Shown: positions 16,151 through 23,701 of the stretch, one piece after another
Layout of the letters: every line of letters starts with the position of its first letter
Position numbering within the stretch: position 1 is the first letter of the stretch
DNA from: PALSA-612 sp963711315
GTDB lineage: Bacteria > Actinomycetota > Thermoleophilia > Gaiellales > Gaiellaceae
Length of the DNA: 64,000 nt
Assembly: GCA_963711315.1 (NCBI GenBank)
Contig: CAVQDQ010000003.1
Coordinates: forward strand, 682,001 to 746,000
Direction: 5' to 3'
The notes under the pieces: model-generated
What the model was told of the DNA's origin: nothing
Seen by the model: the letters and a program-made list of their open reading frames with translations, nothing else
Databases searched by the model: none
Made by a program: the position numbers and the translations under genes

Positions 16151-17236
16151 TTGTACGTATCCCGGGCGGAACCTGGGCGATACGACGACCTGCTCTCGCT
16201 CGACGATGTCGAGCGGATGCTCTGCTCCGGTGGGCTGCGTCACCCAGCATTCCGCCTCGTCAAGGCGGGCGAGCGGCTGGAGCTCGGCGACTATGCATCC
16301 GACGTCCCCTGGAGGCCCGTGCCGTTCACGGGGACAATCGATATCCCAAACGCCGTCTCGGCGTTTGCGGGCGGCGCGACCGTTGTCCTGCAGGCGCTCC
16401 ATCACACGCATCCGCCGCTGGCCACGTTCTGCCGGCTGCTCGAAGCCGAGCTGGAGCAGCCGGTTCAGGTAAATGCCTACTTCACGCCGCGCGGGTCGCA
16501 AGGTCTGCCCGTGCACCACGACACTCACGACGTCTTTTGCCTGCAGGTCGCCGGCACGAAGCGCTGGCTCGTCTACGAGCCCGCACTCGAGCTCCCGCTC
16601 CGTGACCAGCGCTATCGGCCGGAGATGGGAGAGCCCGGGGAGCCGGTGCTCGACCTCGTGCTGGAGCCCGGCGACACGCTCTACATGCCCCGCGGCTGGC
16701 TGCACCAGGCGCTGACGTCGGACGAGGACTCGCTCCATCTCACTATCGGAGTCAACGTCTATACATGGCTCGACGCCATGCGGGCCGCGCTCGAGTCGTG
16801 CGCGGACGAGCTCGATCTGAGGCGCTCGGTTCCCGACGATGGCGTGGCGACCGCCGATCTCCTCGCGGCGCTCGATGAGAGGCTGCAGCCGGACGACGTC
16901 GTTCGGCGCCGGCGCTCGAAGCTCGTGCGCACGCGCCGGCCGGTGCTCGAGGACGCCCTTTCCGAGCTCCGGGCCTCGGATGCGCTGACCGCGGAGACGC
17001 TGCTGGAGCGGCGGCCGACAGTGCTGTCCGAGCTCGAAGACGGCACCCTGATCTTCGAGGGCAAGCGCATTCGCGTGCCTCCCAGGGCACTCGAGGAGCT
17101 GGAGGCGATCGTCGAGGCGGAGCGCCCGTTCACAATCGGTGAGCTGCCCGGCGAGCTCGACGCCGAGAGCCGGCTCGTCCTGCTCAAGCGGCTGATTCGC
17201 GAAGGATTCGTGCGACGTAGCGCCGCGGACGACTGA
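16151..17236 (+). CDS. JmjC / cupin-4 family 2-oxoglutarate oxygenase
   Basis: Fe(II)/2-oxoglutarate protein hydroxylase of the cupin-4 (ROXA/MINA53-like) family. The iron triad is visible: His and Asp in LPVHHDTHDVFCLQVAG, and the distal His in MPRGWLHQALT. Other family marks are KRWLVYEP, the strand LHLTIGVNVYTW and a C-terminal helical/winged-helix part (LPGELDAESRLVLLKRLIREGFV). TTG 16151 is only the first usable start. The same frame is open upstream and encodes the conserved RCIEPTGDGEFLAGVFEREPL (16091-16150), so the true N-terminus is earlier; no ATG, GTG or TTG exists there, implying a lost start or a slip. The 3' end overlaps the opposite gene by 53 bp. Confidence 0.82.
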   Translation: MYVSRAEPGRYDDLLSLDDVERMLCSGGLRHPAFRLVKAGERLELGDYASDVPWRPVPFTGTIDIPNAVSAFAGGATVVLQALHHTHPPLATFCRLLEAELEQPVQVNAYFTPRGSQGLPVHHDTHDVFCLQVAGTKRWLVYEPALELPLRDQRYRPEMGEPGEPVLDLVLEPGDTLYMPRGWLHQALTSDEDSLHLTIGVNVYTWLDAMRAALESCADELDLRRSVPDDGVATADLLAALDERLQPDDVVRRRRSKLVRTRRPVLEDALSELRASDALTAETLLERRPTVLSELEDGTLIFEGKRIRVPPRALEELEAIVEAERPFTIGELPGELDAESRLVLLKRLIREGFVRRSAADD

Positions 17237-17849
17237 GCCCAGCTGCACTACACGTCAGCTGGGCGAGCTCGCCGCGCTCCTCGACGACCTCGACCTCGTA
17301 GTCCCTCCCACCAGCGCGGAAAACGATCGGCGACGTCGAGCGAAGGTCGAGATCGTCGAGGCCGAGCTTCCGCGACCCCGCCCGGACGGCCCGCTCTGCA
17401 GCCTGCACCCGGAACGAGTAGCACGACCGACCGCGATAGAGGTCGAGCCGAACCCGGCCGGCGAGATGCTCCTCCAACAGCGCCAGGGCATCGCCGGCGC
17501 CGACACGTCCGTAGTAGACGCCCTCGGGCAGGCAGACCACGTTCCCGGCGAAGCGGTCACCACCGACGTGCGAGCACTGCCAGACCCAACCTTCGTCGAC
17601 GAGCTCTCGCATCGCCTCGTAAGCCGGCAGGCCGTACCGGGCGCAGCATGCGTCGTGCTTTCCATGCGTGCAGACGAGGAGCAGTGGATGCTCGACCGCT
17701 TCGCCCGGGGTGGAGAGGTCGAGATCGAGCAGGTCCGGATATGACTCGACGACCGTGGAAGACAACCACGTGTCGCGCTCCTTCGCGCTTCCCCAGTAGA
17801 TGTGAATGCCTTCCGACGCCCGGCGCTCACGGCGACGGATGAACAGCAC
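17184..17849 (-). CDS. sucrase/ferredoxin-like protein (Suc_Fer-like), start unresolved
   Basis: Thioredoxin-fold [2Fe-2S] ferredoxin-like family. Seen: VCTHGKHDACCARYGLPAYEAM and WQCSHVGGDRFAGNVVCLPEG, the cysteine- and histidine-rich core of the family. GTG 17849 is only the first usable start codon. The same frame stays open upstream to about 18045 and encodes family-like sequence (SREHGESLTATASRVDHW, WILIEYHGVWGKDA), with a Cys in DRRFCSDV. No normal start codon is found there, so a frameshift or lost start near 18050 is likely. It follows the biotin carboxylase gene on the same strand and overlaps the oxygenase antisense by 53 bp. Confidence 0.72.
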   Translation of the reverse strand: MLFIRRRERRASEGIHIYWGSAKERDTWLSSTVVESYPDLLDLDLSTPGEAVEHPLLLVCTHGKHDACCARYGLPAYEAMRELVDEGWVWQCSHVGGDRFAGNVVCLPEGVYYGRVGAGDALALLEEHLAGRVRLDLYRGRSCYSFRVQAAERAVRAGSRKLGLDDLDLRSTSPIVFRAGGRDYEVEVVEERGELAQLTCSAAGLSRPRRYVARILRESAA

Positions 17850-18051
17850 CTTCGCCGGGCGAAGGGCGTCCGCGCGCCGCGCGACATGTGCTTTCAGATC
17901 GGTCGAGAGCCCGCTGGAGTCGACTGCGTCCTTGCCCCAGACGCCGTGGTACTCGATCAGGATCCAGTGGTCGACACGGCTCGCGGTCGCCGTCAGCGAC
18001 TCCCCATGCTCTCTCGAGACGTCCGAGCAGAAACGCCTGTCCGCTTCCGGT

Positions 18052-19839
18052 CTATCCGGAGCCAGGCTCGTCGTCCCCTTCCACGACGCAGATGACCTGC
18101 CCGAGCGTCACGGACTCGCCCTCGGTCACAGACAGCTCGGCGACGATGCCCGGCCGATGGGCCGCGATCTCGTTCTCCATCTTCATCGCCTCGACGACGC
18201 ACAGCACGTCTCCGGCTGCGACCTCGTCCCCGTCGGCGACGCGCACGTCCAGGACGGTCCCCTGCATCGGGCTGACGACGGCGTCGGGCACACCGCTACC
18301 GAGCCCGTGGCTCGGGCCGCGGGCTCGGCGCGCACGTGCCAGCGCGGCATGCGGAGGCTCAGGGCGAAGCACACGCACGTCGTACCTTCGCCCGTCGAGC
18401 TCGAGGGGGAGCACTTGCGCACGAAGCTTGCCGTCCGAGGGCGGTGCCAGGATTGTTGTCTCATGAGACAACTGATTCGCTTCCTCCGCCAGCGCCTCAG
18501 ACTCCACGACGCCGTGGCACGTGCCCGCTTCGACGAAGCAGGGCTGGCGCAGCAGCGCACGATGGAACCCGAGCAGTGTCTGGACGCCGCCGATCTCGTA
18601 CTCGTCGAGCGCTCTGAGCATGCGCAGGCGCGCGTGCTCGCGATCGACTCCGTGCACCACGAGCTTGGCCAGCAACGGGTCGTAGAAGCCGGACACCTCC
18701 AGGCCGGCCTCGATGCCCGAGTCCACGCGTACCCCGGGGCCTGCAGGCTCGCGGTAGCTCGTGACCCTCCCGGGCGTCGGCAGAAAGCCGGCCGACGGAT
18801 CCTCAGCGTTGATCCGGCACTCGATGGAGTGGCCGCGCAGGTGAACGTCCTCCTGGCGCAGCGCCAGCGGTTCGCCGACGGCGACGAGCACCTGTTCGCG
18901 AACGAGATCGAGACCGGTGACCATCTCCGTCACTGTGTGCTCGACCTGGATGCGGGTGTTCATCTCGAGGAAGAAGTAGTCGCCATCCTTCGTGAGCAAC
19001 CCTTCGATCGTTCCGGCTGACCGATAACCCGCCGCCTTCGCGGCGTCCACGGCGATCGCACCGATGCGGGCGCGGAGGTCGTCGTCGACGGCGGGGGACG
19101 GCGTCTCCTCGACGAGCTTCTGGTGACGGCGCTGAATCGTGCACTCGCGCTCGCCGAGGTGGATCACGTTGCCGTGCGCGTCGGCGAGCACCTGCACCTC
19201 GACGTGACGGGGATCCTCGAGGTAGCGCTCGACGTAGACGGTCGAATCGGCGAAGTACGCTTCTCCTTCCCGCTGGGCGGACTCGAACGCACCCACGACG
19301 TCGTCGGGGCCCTCGACGAGCTTGAGCCCCTTGCCGCCCCCACCCGAAGCGGCCTTGAGCGCGATCGGCCAGCCGATCTCGTTGGCGATCTCGATTGCCT
19401 CCTCGACAGTTTCGACCGGATTGGTCGTACCCGGCACGATGGGAACGCCCGCGGCCTGCATCGCAGCTCGGGCGGCGGTCTTCTTTCCCATCAGCTCTAT
19501 GGCCTCCGCGGGTGGGCCGATCCACGTGAGCCCAGCCTCCTCGACGGCGCGCGCGAAGTCCGCGTTCTCGGCCAAGAAGCCGTAGCCGGGATGGATCGCC
19601 TCGGCACCGGCGCGTTTCGCAGTTCCGAGGAGCCGCTCGATGACGAGATAGCTCTCGGCCGCAGGGGGTGGCCCGATCAGGTACGCCTCGTCCGCCACGC
19701 GGGCATGGACCGCGTCGCGGTCTGCCTCCGAGTAGACGGCAACGGTGCCGATCCCGAGCTCCCGAAGCGTGCGGAAGATCCGCACGGCGATCTCGCCCCG
19801 ATTTGCCACGAGCACGCGAGAGAACGGGGCCACACGCAT
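18052..19839 (-). CDS. accA: acyl-CoA carboxylase alpha subunit (biotin carboxylase + BCCP)
   Basis: Carboxylates biotin with ATP and bicarbonate, then carries it to the beta subunit; makes malonyl- or methylmalonyl-CoA. 595 residues. Domains: N-terminal VLVANRGEIAVRIFR, ATP-grasp with KAASGGGGKGLK (about 160-172), ERECTIQRRHQKLVEE, and EMNTRIQVEHTVTEM (about 285-300); BC C-terminal domain to about 445; then BCCP with the biotin Lys in VEAMKMENEI near residue 560. A GGAGAGAA site precedes ATG 19839. The intergenic 14 nt to divergent pgsA contains CTCTCCGAGAG, a near-perfect dyad. The partner subunits are at 20393-22110. Confidence 0.93.
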   Translation of the reverse strand: MRVAPFSRVLVANRGEIAVRIFRTLRELGIGTVAVYSEADRDAVHARVADEAYLIGPPPAAESYLVIERLLGTAKRAGAEAIHPGYGFLAENADFARAVEEAGLTWIGPPAEAIELMGKKTAARAAMQAAGVPIVPGTTNPVETVEEAIEIANEIGWPIALKAASGGGGKGLKLVEGPDDVVGAFESAQREGEAYFADSTVYVERYLEDPRHVEVQVLADAHGNVIHLGERECTIQRRHQKLVEETPSPAVDDDLRARIGAIAVDAAKAAGYRSAGTIEGLLTKDGDYFFLEMNTRIQVEHTVTEMVTGLDLVREQVLVAVGEPLALRQEDVHLRGHSIECRINAEDPSAGFLPTPGRVTSYREPAGPGVRVDSGIEAGLEVSGFYDPLLAKLVVHGVDREHARLRMLRALDEYEIGGVQTLLGFHRALLRQPCFVEAGTCHGVVESEALAEEANQLSHETTILAPPSDGKLRAQVLPLELDGRRYDVRVLRPEPPHAALARARRARGPSHGLGSGVPDAVVSPMQGTVLDVRVADGDEVAAGDVLCVVEAMKMENEIAAHRPGIVAELSVTEGESVTLGQVICVVEGDDEPGSG

Positions 19840-19853
19840 ATTCTCTCCGAGAG

Positions 19854-20396
19854 ATGCCGCTTGCGGATCAGCTGACCGTCGCCCGCGCCGCCTCGGTCGT
19901 GCTCGTCATCGCGCTCTTTCAGTGGGACTTCGAGAACCACATCTACTGGGCGACGGCCGTATTCGCCGCGGCGATGGCGACCGATCAGATCGACGGCTGG
20001 CTGGCGCGCCGGCAGGGGCACACGTCGGCGCTGGGATCGATGCTCGATCCCGTGGCCGACAAGGTGCTGGTGCTCGCGATGCTGATCATGGTTGTGGGTG
20101 CCGGCGCCTTCCCTGCCTGGATGGTCGCGCTCATCGTCGCGCGCGAGCTCCTCGTCTCGGGCCTGCGTCTGGCCGCGATCGAGCGCGGCGTCGTCATCCC
20201 CGCACGCGACCTCGGCAAGCTCAAGACCTGGGCACAGGCGGTCGCCGCGGCCATCGGCGGCCTCGCCGCCGCCGGCGCGTGGAGCGACGACGTGGCCTGG
20301 TGGGCGCTTCTCGTCGCGCTGGTGTTCACGCTCGTATCCGGCCTCGAGTACGCACGGGCCGCGCCGCGCCTCCTCAGAGGCCCCGCCACAAGCTAG
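19854..20396 (+). CDS. pgsA: CDP-alcohol phosphatidyltransferase, probably PgsA
   Basis: Makes phosphatidylglycerol phosphate (or a related phospholipid) from CDP-diacylglycerol at the membrane. The 180-residue protein carries the family signature D-G-x2-A-R-x8-G-x3-D-x3-D as DGWLARRQGHTSALGSMLDPVADK (residues about 46-69, split here by one line of text only). Predicted membrane segments: about 12-27, 33-47, 75-95, 130-150 and 150-165. Length fits glycerol-3-phosphate 3-phosphatidyltransferase (about 180). ATG 19854 is 14 nt from the divergent carboxylase gene; TATTCT lies 9 nt upstream. The stop overlaps that of the epsilon subunit by 4 bp. Confidence 0.85.
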   Translation: MPLADQLTVARAASVVLVIALFQWDFENHIYWATAVFAAAMATDQIDGWLARRQGHTSALGSMLDPVADKVLVLAMLIMVVGAGAFPAWMVALIVARELLVSGLRLAAIERGVVIPARDLGKLKTWAQAVAAAIGGLAAAGAWSDDVAWWALLVALVFTLVSGLEYARAAPRLLRGPATS

Positions 20397-20551
20397 TCGT
20401 CAGGCTCCTCGGTTTTCTCGAACACACCGGCCCGCCACCACGGGGACGCCTGCGAGCGATTGGCGAATAGCGAAGCGACGGCTGCTTCGATCGCCGCGCG
20501 GTCTTCGGGCGACGGCTCCGGCGTGATCTCGATCTCGGGAGGCGCCGTCAC
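20393..20551 (-). CDS. accE: acyl-CoA carboxylase epsilon subunit
   Basis: A 52-residue protein, VTAPPEIEITPEPSPEDRAA at its start, then AIEAAVASLFA and the family mark SPWWRAG near the C-terminus. Small epsilon subunits of this type stabilise actinobacterial acyl-CoA carboxylase complexes. The GTG start overlaps the beta-subunit stop (GTGA), which supports the call. The position right after the beta gene is the usual one. Confidence 0.8.
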   Translation of the reverse strand: MTAPPEIEITPEPSPEDRAAIEAAVASLFANRSQASPWWRAGVFEKTEEPDD

Positions 20552-22110
20552 AGCGGAATGTTGCCGTGCTTGCGCTTTGGGCTGGGCTCGCGCTTGGGCA
20601 ACGCCGTCTCGAGGGCGTCGATCAGCACACTGCGTGTCCGGCGCGGCTCGATCACGTCGTCCACATAGCCGCGTTCGGCGGCGACGTACGGGTTGGCGAA
20701 GCGCTCGCGATAGTCGTCGATCAGCTCTCGGCGCTTGGCGTCGGCGTTCTCCCCCGCCAGCTCGTTGCGGAACACGATGTTCACGGCGCCCTCCGGGCCC
20801 ATCACCGCCACCTCCGCCGTCGGCCAGGCGAAGTTGAAGTCGCCGCGGATGTGCTTCGAGCTCATGACGTCGTACGCGCCGCCGTAGGCCTTGCGCGTGA
20901 TGACGGCGAGCTTCGGCACGGTGGCCTCCGCATATGCGTAGAGGAGCTTCGCGCCGTGCCGGATGATCCCGCGCCACTCCTGCTCGGTGCCCGGCAGGAA
21001 GCCCGGCACATCCACGAACGTCACGAGCGGAATGTTGAACGCGTCGCACGTGCGGACAAAGCGGGCGGCCTTCACCGACGAGTCGATGTCGAGCACGCCG
21101 GCCAGGGTCCGCGGCTGGTTGCCGACGACGCCGACGACGTGACCGCCGAGCCGGGCCAGGCAGCACACGATGTTCTCGGCATAGCGCTCGTGCACCTCGA
21201 GCATGTCGCCGTCGTCGACGACGAGCTCGATGGCGCGCTTGATGTCGTAGGGCTTGGCCGGTTCGTCGGGAACGAGCCTGTCGAGCTCGGCCTCTTCCCG
21301 GTCGCGAGAATCGGCCGGCTCGGCGAACGGCGGCGGCTCGAGGTTGTTCTGCGGCAGGAACGACAGCAAGTACCGCGCATCCTCGAGGCATGCCTCTTCG
21401 CTCGGGCTGATGAAGTGCGCGACGCCGGACTTCGCGGCATGGGTGGCGGCGCCGCCCAGCTCCTCGAACGTCACCTCCTCGCCGGTGACGGTCTTCACCA
21501 CGTCGGGACCCGTGATGAACATGTACGACGAGCCCTCGACCATGAGCACGAAGTCGGTGATTGCGGGTGAGTACACGGCGCCACCTGCACACGGCCCCAT
21601 GACAAGGCTGACCTGAGGAACGACGCCCGAGGTCTGGACGTTGCGCCAGAAGATCTCGGCGTAGCCGGCCAGCGACACAACGCCCTCCTGGATGCGCGCG
21701 CCGCCCGAGTCGTTGATCCCGATCACGGGACAGCCGAACTTCACTGCGAGGTCCATCACCTTGCAGACCTTCTCGGCGAAGACCTCGGACAGGCTCCCTC
21801 CGAAGATCGTGAAGTCCTGCGAGAAGACGAACACCTTGCGCCCCAGGATCGTTCCGTAGCCGGTGACGACCGCATCGCCCCACGGCCGCCGCTCGCGCAT
21901 TTCGAACTCAACCTCGCGATGGCGCACGTACCGGTCCAGCTCGACGAAGGAGCCGGGATCGAGCAGCTGCTCCAGCCGTTCGCGGGCGAGCAGCTTGCCC
22001 TGCGACCGCTGTCGCTCGACGGCCTTCTCGGAGCCCTGGTGCAGCGCGGTCTCGCGCAGCTCGCCGAGACGCTCGAGCTTGGCTTCGGTCGAGTCTCCTC
22101 CCGCCGGCAC
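20548..22110 (-). CDS. accD: acyl-CoA carboxylase beta subunit (carboxyltransferase)
   Basis: Transfers CO2 from carboxybiotin to acetyl- or propionyl-CoA. The 520-residue protein has the two crotonase-like halves: N-terminal oxyanion GINDSGGARIQEGV and VMGPCAGGAVYSPAITDF; C-terminal VDVPGFLPGTEQEWRGIIRHG and ITRKAYGGAYDVMSSKHIRGD. The Asp in GGAYDVM lies at the position linked with acyl-chain choice in PccB/AccD5-type enzymes, so propionyl-CoA is plausible. GTG 22110 is 18 bp from the divergent PLP gene and shares its promoter region. The epsilon subunit overlaps its stop. Confidence 0.92.
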   Translation of the reverse strand: MPAGGDSTEAKLERLGELRETALHQGSEKAVERQRSQGKLLARERLEQLLDPGSFVELDRYVRHREVEFEMRERRPWGDAVVTGYGTILGRKVFVFSQDFTIFGGSLSEVFAEKVCKVMDLAVKFGCPVIGINDSGGARIQEGVVSLAGYAEIFWRNVQTSGVVPQVSLVMGPCAGGAVYSPAITDFVLMVEGSSYMFITGPDVVKTVTGEEVTFEELGGAATHAAKSGVAHFISPSEEACLEDARYLLSFLPQNNLEPPPFAEPADSRDREEAELDRLVPDEPAKPYDIKRAIELVVDDGDMLEVHERYAENIVCCLARLGGHVVGVVGNQPRTLAGVLDIDSSVKAARFVRTCDAFNIPLVTFVDVPGFLPGTEQEWRGIIRHGAKLLYAYAEATVPKLAVITRKAYGGAYDVMSSKHIRGDFNFAWPTAEVAVMGPEGAVNIVFRNELAGENADAKRRELIDDYRERFANPYVAAERGYVDDVIEPRRTRSVLIDALETALPKREPSPKRKHGNIPL

Positions 22111-22115
22111 CGGCC

Positions 22116-22122
22116 TATAGTC
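22116..22122. promoter_or_regulatory. overlapping divergent -10 elements (accD / PLP enzyme)
   Basis: On the plus strand TATAGT (22116-22121) ends 7 nt before GTG 22129. On the minus strand GACTAT (22122-22117), a weaker match, ends 6 nt before GTG 22110. Only 18 bp separate the two start codons, so both mRNAs would be leaderless and the two RNA polymerase sites exclude each other. Confidence 0.45.
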
Positions 22123-22128
22123 TCAGAC

Positions 22129-23136
22129 GTGGATCCCTGGACGGCTGTCGACCGCTCGACGATCTGGCCGTACGAGGACGGTCGGCCGCGGGAGTTCTCG
22201 TATATCCGGGACGCCCATCCCACGGGCGAGGCCGTCGAAGACGCGCTCGGGGAGCTGGACGGCGGGTACGCGCTCCTGTTCGCGTCGGGCATGGCAGCAG
22301 CAGCCGGGGCGCTGCTGGGCCTGCTGCGCCAGGGACAGACGGTCGCGATCGCCGCCGACGCTTACTACGGGGTCGGCCTGCTGATCCGCGATCTCGAGCG
22401 CTGGGGGCTCTCGTCCACCGAATTCGACCAGAGGACCGCGCCGCCGGCCGGGGCAGACCTCGTCTGGCTCGAGGCGCCGTCGAACCCGTTCCTGACCTTC
22501 CCTGACCTCGATGCGGCCGCCGCGAGCCCCGCACCCGTGCTCGTCGACGCCACCGCCGCCACGCCGATCCACATGCGGCCGCTCGAGCACGGCGCCGACT
22601 TCGTCCTGCACAGCGCGACGAAGTTCCTCGGCGGCCACCACGACCTGCTGCTCGGCGTCCTGGTCTGCCGGCGCGAACAAGACCACGAGCGGCTGCTCGA
22701 GTTCCGCACGCGCACGGGCGCGATCGCGACGCCCGACGCCGCCGCTCTCCTGCTCCGCAGCCTCGAGACGCTTCGCGTCCGCGTGGAGCGCCAGTCGACG
22801 ACCGCGCTCGAGCTCGCGCGCCGCCTGGCAGAGCATCGGGCGGTCGAGCTCGTACGCTATCCGGGCCTGGAGCCCGATCCGTTGGCCGCCCGTTTCATGG
22901 CCGGTGGCTTCGGCGCGCTGCTCTCGTTCGACGTTCGTGGTGATGCGCAGGCAGTGGAGAGGTCGGTCTCGCTGATCGCCAACGCGACAAGCCTCGGCGG
23001 CGTGCGCTCAACCATCGAGTCACGACGCCGCTGGGAGGGCGGGCGCGTTCCCGAGGGCCTGCTACGGCTCAGCGTCGGCCTGGAGGACGTCGACGAGCTA
23101 TGGGCCGACCTCGAGCAAGCGCTCGAGCACGCCTAA
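22129..23136 (+). CDS. PLP-dependent trans-sulfuration family enzyme (Cys/Met metabolism)
   Basis: A 335-residue fold-type I enzyme of the cystathionine gamma-synthase/lyase family. Seen: the cofactor Tyr-x-Arg region YIRDAHPTGEAVEDALGEL, the phosphate-binding FASGMAAAAGALL, LEAPSNPFLTFPDL, the Asp in VLVDATAATP, the Schiff-base Lys in LHSATKFLGGHHD and the C-terminal LLRLSVGLEDVDELWADL. It is about 40-50 residues shorter than typical members (about 380). Which reaction it carries out (gamma-synthase, gamma-lyase or methionine lyase) is not readable here. tRNA-Thr follows directly on the other strand. Confidence 0.85.
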   Translation: MDPWTAVDRSTIWPYEDGRPREFSYIRDAHPTGEAVEDALGELDGGYALLFASGMAAAAGALLGLLRQGQTVAIAADAYYGVGLLIRDLERWGLSSTEFDQRTAPPAGADLVWLEAPSNPFLTFPDLDAAAASPAPVLVDATAATPIHMRPLEHGADFVLHSATKFLGGHHDLLLGVLVCRREQDHERLLEFRTRTGAIATPDAAALLLRSLETLRVRVERQSTTALELARRLAEHRAVELVRYPGLEPDPLAARFMAGGFGALLSFDVRGDAQAVERSVSLIANATSLGGVRSTIESRRRWEGGRVPEGLLRLSVGLEDVDELWADLEQALEHA

Positions 23137-23208
23137 GCCGGAGGAGGGACTCGAACCCACGGCCTGCTGATTACAAATCAGCTGCTCTGCCAGCTGAGCT
23201 ACTCCGGC
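23137..23208 (-). tRNA. tRNA-Thr (anticodon TGT)
   Basis: Minus-strand cloverleaf of 72 nt: acceptor GCCGGAG / CTCCGGC, D-arm GCTC...GAGC, anticodon stem GCTGA/TCAGC with loop TTTGTAA (anticodon TGT at 23175-23173), and T-arm with TTCGAGT loop. The T-stem GTGGG/CCCTC has one T-T mismatch. CCA is not encoded. A TACCCT -10 (23222-23217) lies 8 nt upstream. It begins right after the stop of the PLP gene. Confidence 0.93.
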
Positions 23209-23238
23209 GCGCCTCCAGGGTACTGGAACTCGACGCCC

Positions 23239-23256
23239 GTTGTCTTACGCGACAAC
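23239..23256 (+). promoter_or_regulatory. GTTGTC-N6-GACAAC inverted repeat, possible operator
   Basis: A perfect 6-bp-arm palindrome, GTTGTC (23239-23244) and GACAAC (23251-23256), 14 nt before the ATG of the nuclease gene and about 31 nt upstream of the tRNA-Thr 5' end. Size and shape fit a dimeric repressor site. It could control the nuclease, the tRNA or both. Confidence 0.45.
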
Positions 23257-23270
23257 TACACTTGTGGAGT

Positions 23271-23701
23271 ATGGAACACCCGAAGGTAGTCGGAGATCGC
23301 TCGTTGGCGTAATGCTCGGGTTGGCGAGCGTCGGCTATTCGATACTGCTTCCCTTCGGCGAGAACACGAGATACGACCTTGCCATCGAGGATGGCGAACG
23401 ACTATCGCTTGTGCAATGCAAGACGGGGAGGCTGCGAGGAGGTGCAGTGTGGTTCAAGACAGCGAGCAACTACAGTCACCACCCTAGGCCGAGAGCTTCC
23501 ACGCGAAGCTACCACGGTGAGATCGACTACTTCGGCGTCTACTGCCCCGACAACGGAGCTGTCTATCTGATCCCCTTCGACGCGGCACCCAATCGCTCTT
23601 CGGCAGCGCTTCGCGTCGAACCGAGTCTCAACGGGCAAGAGAAACGCATTCGCCACGCCGCGGACTACGAGATCGCCAGGGTTCCTGTGACGACGACCTA
23701 G
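23271..23701 (+). CDS. PD-(D/E)XK nuclease, group I intron-associated type, frameshifted near 23,312
   Basis: Resembles the group I intron-associated PD-(D/E)XK endonuclease family. ATG 23271 gives MEHPKVVGDRSLA, then a stop; in the next frame it continues VMLGLASVGYSILLPFGENT. A lost base around 23310 explains this. Catalytic core: RYDLAIEDG (Asp) and LVQCKTGRLRGGAVWF (Q-x-K), as in this family. The typical tail YHGEIDYFGVYCPDNGAVYLIPF is present. About 143 residues after repair. No group I intron is seen nearby, so it may now be a stand-alone nuclease. It sits beside tRNA-Thr, behind a palindrome. Confidence 0.75.

Noticed and set aside
23137..23701. Integrative element at tRNA-Thr
   Set aside because: No integrase and no repeated tRNA 3' end was seen downstream; only a single nuclease gene is present.
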